Assembly (NCBI RefSeq): GCF_042654585.1
Contig: NZ_JBHSGR010000006.1
Span: forward strand, 133,754 to 197,753
Origin: Geodermatophilus arenarius
GTDB lineage: Bacteria; Actinomycetota; Actinomycetes; Mycobacteriales; Geodermatophilaceae
DNA length: 64,000 bases
Reading direction: 5' to 3'
Shown one piece after another: positions 59,611 through 64,000 of this stretch. Below the pieces are notes generated by a model. The model ran no database searches, was not told the DNA's origin, and saw nothing but the letters and a program-made list of their open reading frames with translations. The first letter of the stretch is position 1; every line of letters begins with the position of its first letter. Both the position numbers and the translations under genes were made by a program.

Positions 59611-62564
59611 GACTCCCCCACGAGTGCCAGGAACGCGTCCTCCAGGCGGCGGCGCGGCGTGAACTGGTCGACGGCGACGTCCGCGGCCACCAGCGCCTGC
59701 AGCGCCGCCGCCCGCGACGTCCCCGGGCCGAGGTCGGCGACCAGGCCCTCGTCGGTGCGCTCGACCGCGACCCCGGGCAGCCCCGACAGGACGGCGGCCG
59801 CGCGGTCGGCGTCGGCCTCGTCGGCGAGGCCGACCAGCACCGCGCCGCCGGTGCCGACGATCTCCTCGACCGTCCCCTGCGCGATCTTCTGCCCCTTCGC
59901 CATGACCACCACGTGGGTGCAGGTCTGCTCGATCTCGCTGAGCAGGTGGCTGGAGACGATGACCGTGCGGCCGGTGGCGGCGTAGTCGCGCAGCACCTCG
60001 CGCATGGCGTGGATCTGCGGCGGGTCCAGCCCGTTGGTCGGCTCGTCGAGGACCAGCAGGTCGGGCAGGCCGAGCATGGCCTGCGCGATCGCCACCCGCT
60101 GGCGCATGCCCTGGCTGTAGCGGCGCACCGGCCGGTCGATGGCGGCGCCGAGGCCGGCGACGGCGATGGCCTCCTCCACGTGCGCGTCCTCGGCCGGGCG
60201 GCCGGTGGCGGCCCAGTACAGGCGCAGGTTGTCGCGGCCGGACAGGTGCGGCTGCAGCCCGGTGCCCTCGACGAACGAGCCCAGCCGGGACAGCACCGGC
60301 GCGCCGGGGCGGACCTCGTGACCGAACACGGTGATCCGCCCGGAGTTCGGCCGGATCAGCCCCATGAGCATGCGCAGCGACGTCGTCTTGCCCGCCCCGT
60401 TGGGGCCGAGCAGGCCGAGCACCTGGCCGCGGCGGACCTCGAAGGACAGGTCGCGGACGGCGACGAAGCCGTCCCTGTAGGCCTTGGTGATGCCCTCGAA
60501 GCGCAGCGGCACGTCCTCGCCGTCGGGCTCCACCTCCGAGGTGACCCGGCGCCGGCGGCGGCCCCACAGCACCGCGGCGAGCCAGCCGAGCAGGCCCAGG
60601 GCGACGACGGCGCCGAGCAGCCACCACCAGCGGGAGGTGCCGCCGTCGGCCTGCGGCTGCCCCTCGACGGTGGGCACGGCCAGCGCGGTGCCGCCGTTGC
60701 CGGCCCCGGCGAGCGCGACGGAGTAGACGGTGGCCTCGGCCGGCAGCGCGAAGGCCTGGTCGGTCGAGGAGACGACGACGCGCATCGTGTGCCCGGCCTC
60801 GAAGCGGTGCACGATGCCCGGCAGCGTCACGGCGACCTCGGTGGGCGCGGTCGGGTCCGCCGACAGGCCGGTGAGCGACAGCGGGGCCACCAGCCCGCCG
60901 GGCAGGGTCTGGGCGCCGTCGGGGCCGACGTCGTAGAGCTTCGCGAACAGCGTGGCGCTGCCGGTGGGCGAGGCGACGGCGAGCTCGACGGTCGGCGCGC
61001 CGACCACCTCGACCGCCCCGTCGAGCGGGTCGCTGGAGAACGCGGCGAACTGGCCGGGGATCTCCACGGCCTGCCCGCCGAGCGCCGAGGCCAGCGCGCC
61101 CAGGCCCGGGACGGTGGTGATCGCGGCCGGGGTGCCGCCGGCGGGCGTGACCACCGGCTGGGTGCCGCCGTCGAGCGCGACGCTCTCCCGCTGCGCCGGC
61201 TCCCCGCCGTCGAGGCCCGGGTAGGCGTCCGCGAGCACGCTCTGGTTGCCGCCCTGCACGCTGCCCAGGCCGCTGCCGAGGCCGGTGGGCGCCGGGAAGC
61301 GGAAGCCGGTGCCGGGGTCCTCGCCGCGGGCGGGGTCGTCCTCGTCGCGCAGGTACCAGTCGAACCAGCCGGCGACCTGGTCGCGCAGCTCGGCGGTCTC
61401 CCGCTCCGACGACCGGGAGTCGTGTCCGCCGGCGTACCAGACGACCTTGACCGGGGTGCCGTTCGCGGCGATGCCGCGGGCGTTGGCGTCGGCCTGGCCC
61501 AGGCCGAACAGGGAGTCCTCGGTGCCCTGGACCAGCAGCGTCGGCGCGGTGATGCGGTCGAGCACCGCGGCTGGGCTGCTGCGGTCGAGCACCGCGGCCA
61601 CCTCGGGCGTGAGCGTGCCCGAGGCCGCGGCGGACTGGTAGGCGGCGCAGATGTCGGCGCGGAACCGGCCGCAGGTCAGTGCCTGCTCCACCACCGCGGG
61701 GTCCACCGACGCCGGGTCGAACGGCAGGGTGGGGGCGGCGCCGCCGGAGACGGGGGCCGCGTCACCGGAGGCGCCGGGGTCCCCGCCGTCCTCGCCGTCC
61801 TCGGCCTCGGCCGCTCCCCCGCCGCCGAGCGCGTCCAGCAGCCCGCCGGTGGGCGCCGCGCCCACGCCGAAGAACAGCCCCGCCCACAGCCGCTTGTAGA
61901 CGCCGGCGTCGGCGGTCTGCGGCGTCGCGGCGGGGGTCCGTGCGTCGGCGGCGCCGGTCTGGGAGGGGAAGAGCGCGGCGGTCAGCGAGTGCCAGGTGAT
62001 CTGCGGCGCGATGGCGTCGACCCGGTCGTCGTGGGCGGCGGCGAGCAGCGACAGCGCCCCGCCGTAGGAGGCGCCGGCGACGCCGACCCGCGGGTCGCCG
62101 TCGCCGTCGAGGAGGACGTCGTCGCGGTCGGCGAGCAGGTCGAGCAGCGTGGACAGGTCGGCGACCTCGTAGCGCGGGTCGTCCAGGCCGATCTGGCCGG
62201 TGCTCTCGCCGAACCCGCGCGCGGAGTACGCGAGGACGACGTAGCCACGGCCGGCGAGGTCCCGGGCGTCGTCGGCGACCGACCGCTTGCTGCCGCCGAA
62301 GCCGTGGGCGAGGACGACGGCCGGCGCCGGGTCGTCGGCGGTGGCCGAGGCCGGGAGGTACAGCGTCGTGTCCAGCTCGACGGCGTCGGCGCCCGAGCCG
62401 GAGGGGACGCGCGCGTCCTCGGTGCGGACGTCCTCGGCGGCGGCCGCCGGGGTGGGCAGCGCGCCGACGAGGGTGCCGGTGAACAGGAGGGCGAGCAGGG
62501 CGCCGGCCACCGCGCGGGCGCCGGGGCGCGGGCGCGGTGTCACGGGCCCGCGGAACGGACGCAC
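59607..62564 (-). CDS. Secreted alpha/beta-hydrolase fused to an ABC ATPase
   Basis: A 985-residue fusion. A signal peptide (AVAGALLALLFTGTLVGALP, about 18-37) exports residues 45-660, an alpha/beta-hydrolase of the X-Pro dipeptidyl-peptidase/CocE type: oxyanion HGFGGSKRSV, nucleophile elbow GVAGASYGGALSLLA (Ser about 167), and His of GGHDSRSSER with a C-terminal galactose-binding-like beta domain. A membrane helix (WWLLGAVVALGLLGWLAAVLW, about 665-685) then leads to a cytosolic ABC ATPase: Walker A LLGPNGAGKTTSLRML, signature YSQGMRQRVAIAQAM, Walker B LLVLDEPTNGLDP, H-loop SSHLL. The topology fits. GTG at 62564. Confidence 0.9.
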   Translation of the reverse strand: MRPFRGPVTPRPRPGARAVAGALLALLFTGTLVGALPTPAAAAEDVRTEDARVPSGSGADAVELDTTLYLPASATADDPAPAVVLAHGFGGSKRSVADDARDLAGRGYVVLAYSARGFGESTGQIGLDDPRYEVADLSTLLDLLADRDDVLLDGDGDPRVGVAGASYGGALSLLAAAHDDRVDAIAPQITWHSLTAALFPSQTGAADARTPAATPQTADAGVYKRLWAGLFFGVGAAPTGGLLDALGGGGAAEAEDGEDGGDPGASGDAAPVSGGAAPTLPFDPASVDPAVVEQALTCGRFRADICAAYQSAAASGTLTPEVAAVLDRSSPAAVLDRITAPTLLVQGTEDSLFGLGQADANARGIAANGTPVKVVWYAGGHDSRSSERETAELRDQVAGWFDWYLRDEDDPARGEDPGTGFRFPAPTGLGSGLGSVQGGNQSVLADAYPGLDGGEPAQRESVALDGGTQPVVTPAGGTPAAITTVPGLGALASALGGQAVEIPGQFAAFSSDPLDGAVEVVGAPTVELAVASPTGSATLFAKLYDVGPDGAQTLPGGLVAPLSLTGLSADPTAPTEVAVTLPGIVHRFEAGHTMRVVVSSTDQAFALPAEATVYSVALAGAGNGGTALAVPTVEGQPQADGGTSRWWWLLGAVVALGLLGWLAAVLWGRRRRRVTSEVEPDGEDVPLRFEGITKAYRDGFVAVRDLSFEVRRGQVLGLLGPNGAGKTTSLRMLMGLIRPNSGRITVFGHEVRPGAPVLSRLGSFVEGTGLQPHLSGRDNLRLYWAATGRPAEDAHVEEAIAVAGLGAAIDRPVRRYSQGMRQRVAIAQAMLGLPDLLVLDEPTNGLDPPQIHAMREVLRDYAATGRTVIVSSHLLSEIEQTCTHVVVMAKGQKIAQGTVEEIVGTGGAVLVGLADEADADRAAAVLSGLPGVAVERTDEGLVADLGPGTSRAAALQALVAADVAVDQFTPRRRLEDAFLALVGES

Positions 62565-62632
62565 GCTGCGGCCAACGGACGGTGCCGCGCTGGGGTTCCG
62601 CAGGTGTCGGGACGGGGCGCGACCGGGGGCGG

Positions 62633-63922
62633 TCAGGGCTCGAGCCCGCCGGTGACGACGACGACCAGGCCCGGGTCGGGCACGTCCGGCACCTCGAAGA
62701 ACCGCACCGCGGGCCCGGTGGTGATGCCCGGGAACGCCTCCATGAGCTGCAGGGCGGACTGGCGCTGCGACTCGTCGCCCTCGTCGAAGAAGACGGTGGT
62801 GGCGGCGACGTCCCCACCCTCGTAGGCCCCGACACCGGCCGTCGTCCAGCCCTGGGCGGCGAACGCGGTGGCGACGTCGGCGGCCAGCCCACCGGTCTGC
62901 GTGGCGTTGAGGACGGTCACCGGCACGCGCACCGGGGTGCTGGGCGCCTGCTCGACCGGGGGCAGCGGCTGGGCCGACAGCGGGGGCAGCGGGCCCGAGG
63001 AGGGCGTCACCGACGTCGAGGCCGACGGCTCGCTCGTCGGCGTCGCGGCCGAGCCAGCCTCCTGCGCCGCCGGGGAGGTGAAGCTGTAGACGCCGAGCAC
63101 GACCAGCGCGACGACGACGACCGCCAGCAGCGCGACCCCGGCGCGACGGCGCGGCGGCGCGTCCTCGCCCTCGGCGGCGCGCAGCGCGGCGCGGGAGACC
63201 CCGGCCCGGCGCGCGGCCTTGCGGCGCTCGGCCTCCATGGCCTGCCGCTCGGCCTCCTTCGCCTGGCGCTCGGCGCGCATGGCGGCGCGGTTGCCGACGA
63301 CGCCGGTGCCGTCGGTCTGCGGGCCGGTGTCCGGCTCGGCGTCGCGGTCCCGCTGCGCCCGGTCGCGGCGGCCGGCGACCTCGCGGTCGGGGATCGCCTC
63401 GGTCAGCGGCGCGGCCGGGGGGCGGTCCCGGGACACCTCACGGTCGGGGATCGCCTCGGTCGCCGGGGCGGGCGCGCGGTCCGCGGACGCCACGCGGTCG
63501 CGGGACACCTCGCGGTCGGGGATCGCCTCGGTGGGCGGGGCGGCCGGCGTCGCGGTGCCCGCCCGGGAGGGGCTGGTCCAGTCGCGGTAGCCGTTCCCGG
63601 CGGCGGCCTCGCCCGGGGTCCGGCCCCGGTCCCGGGACCGCGCCGGCTCCGCCGCGGGCGGGGGCTGCGCGCGGCCGCGGGCCGGCGGGCGGGCCGGCTG
63701 GTCCCACGGGTCCAGCGGCGGCGCCGCCGGTTCGGCGGCGGCCTCAGCGTCGGGCCGGGGGACCGCCTGGAACGGCGCGACCGTGGTCTCGGGCGGCGCA
63801 GGACGGGCCGGCGGCGAGGGCGCCGGCCGGGAGACGGCCGACGACTGCGCGGTCGGCGGCTCGGCCGGGCAGGCCGGCAGCTGGGGCGCGGGCACCTGCC
63901 GGGTGGCGGCGCCGGCGGCCAC
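62633..63922 (-). CDS. LytR C-terminal domain membrane protein
   Basis: A 429-residue protein. The first 200 residues are disordered, rich in Pro, Arg and Asp, with three copies of TEAIPDREV. A basic helix RAERQAKEAERQAMEAERRK precedes one membrane helix (AGVALLAVVVVALVVLGVYSF, about residue 260), after which a Ser/Thr/Pro linker carries a LytR_C domain: VRVPVTVLNATQTGGLAADVATAFAAQGW, cited as VTVLNATQTGGLA, to VVTGGLEP. LytR_C domains are found in cell-wall glycopolymer ligases; this one has no LCP catalytic domain. The GTG start 63922 is the first possible; TGA at 63995-63997 closes the frame upstream. Confidence 0.85.
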   Translation of the reverse strand: MAAGAATRQVPAPQLPACPAEPPTAQSSAVSRPAPSPPARPAPPETTVAPFQAVPRPDAEAAAEPAAPPLDPWDQPARPPARGRAQPPPAAEPARSRDRGRTPGEAAAGNGYRDWTSPSRAGTATPAAPPTEAIPDREVSRDRVASADRAPAPATEAIPDREVSRDRPPAAPLTEAIPDREVAGRRDRAQRDRDAEPDTGPQTDGTGVVGNRAAMRAERQAKEAERQAMEAERRKAARRAGVSRAALRAAEGEDAPPRRRAGVALLAVVVVALVVLGVYSFTSPAAQEAGSAATPTSEPSASTSVTPSSGPLPPLSAQPLPPVEQAPSTPVRVPVTVLNATQTGGLAADVATAFAAQGWTTAGVGAYEGGDVAATTVFFDEGDESQRQSALQLMEAFPGITTGPAVRFFEVPDVPDPGLVVVVTGGLEP

Positions 63923-64000
63923 CGGCGCGGGGACGCGGGGACGGGCCGGGGCGGCTGGCGGGCTTCGCGATCGTCTGGGCGGCGCTGGCGGTGTTCACCG

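Noticed and set aside
63951..64000. Start of a plus-strand membrane gene (AGFAIVWAALAVFT)
   Set aside because: Only a hydrophobic fragment at the window edge; no start codon can be fixed.

Overview
This window is from the chromosome of a very high-GC actinobacterium. Codon third positions are almost all G or C, GTG starts are very common, and many starts sit 6-8 nt downstream of a -10-like hexamer (TAnnnT or CAnnnT), as expected for leaderless mRNAs. Gene content (SepH, DUF3027, DUF2530, DUF2771, XPB helicase, UdgX, GroEL with a GGM tail) fits the order-level neighbourhood of Geodermatophilaceae, such as Blastococcus or Geodermatophilus; that family assignment is an inference. No tRNA, rRNA, CRISPR array, prophage or insertion sequence was recognised.

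Layout. 0-9 kb: an inositol-phosphatase-like enzyme, a GT2 glycosyltransferase, PEP carboxylase, an SMP-30 lactonase, a repeat-scaffold protein and a NatAB-like ABC exporter. 9-16 kb: UdgX (uracil-DNA cross-linking glycosylase family), an MFS exporter coupled to pdxH, citrate synthase 2, serC and an orphan NAGGN-type M42 peptidase. 15.7-31 kb: sepH, a stress membrane protein, a TrmH methylase, an ABC exporter operon ending in its probable TetR regulator behind an operator-like promoter, a MarR-MFS operon, a purine permease and the DUF2530/DUF3027/MFS/DUF2771/cspB group. 31-46 kb: small DUF202 membrane proteins, an acyl-CoA synthetase, three helicase-family genes and a guanidine-III riboswitch controlling gdx. 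43-53 kb: a giant LuxR-type ATPase regulator, a G6PDH-like enzyme and a run of small metabolic genes. 53-58 kb: a hairpin-rich gap, groEL with two CIRCE operators, cspA, and threonine synthase behind a SAM-I riboswitch. 58-64 kb: an ABC permease, an unusual secreted hydrolase fused to an ABC ATPase, and a LytR_C-domain cell-envelope protein.

Much of 12-40 kb (citA, serC, sepH, TrmH, MarR, DUF2530, DUF3027, MFS, DUF2771, cspB, helicase-associated protein, XPB) recalls from memory the Mycobacterium tuberculosis Rv0861c-Rv0889c neighbourhood, so this is probably an old conserved actinobacterial core block rather than an accessory island.

The least ordinary signals are: (i) a family of about 22-67 bp GC-rich hairpin repeats that begin within a few bases of the stop codons of at least five genes, one of which appears to supply the start codon of the next gene; (ii) a SAM-I riboswitch whose closing stem touches the Shine-Dalgarno of a threonine synthase; (iii) an unassigned structured region closed by a 13-bp perfect stem (47839-47971); (iv) a hairpin-dense 670-bp gap before groEL; (v) probable CTG start codons in translationally coupled genes; and (vi) a 17-bp tandem repeat that places extra stop codons in all three frames after an ABC permease gene.
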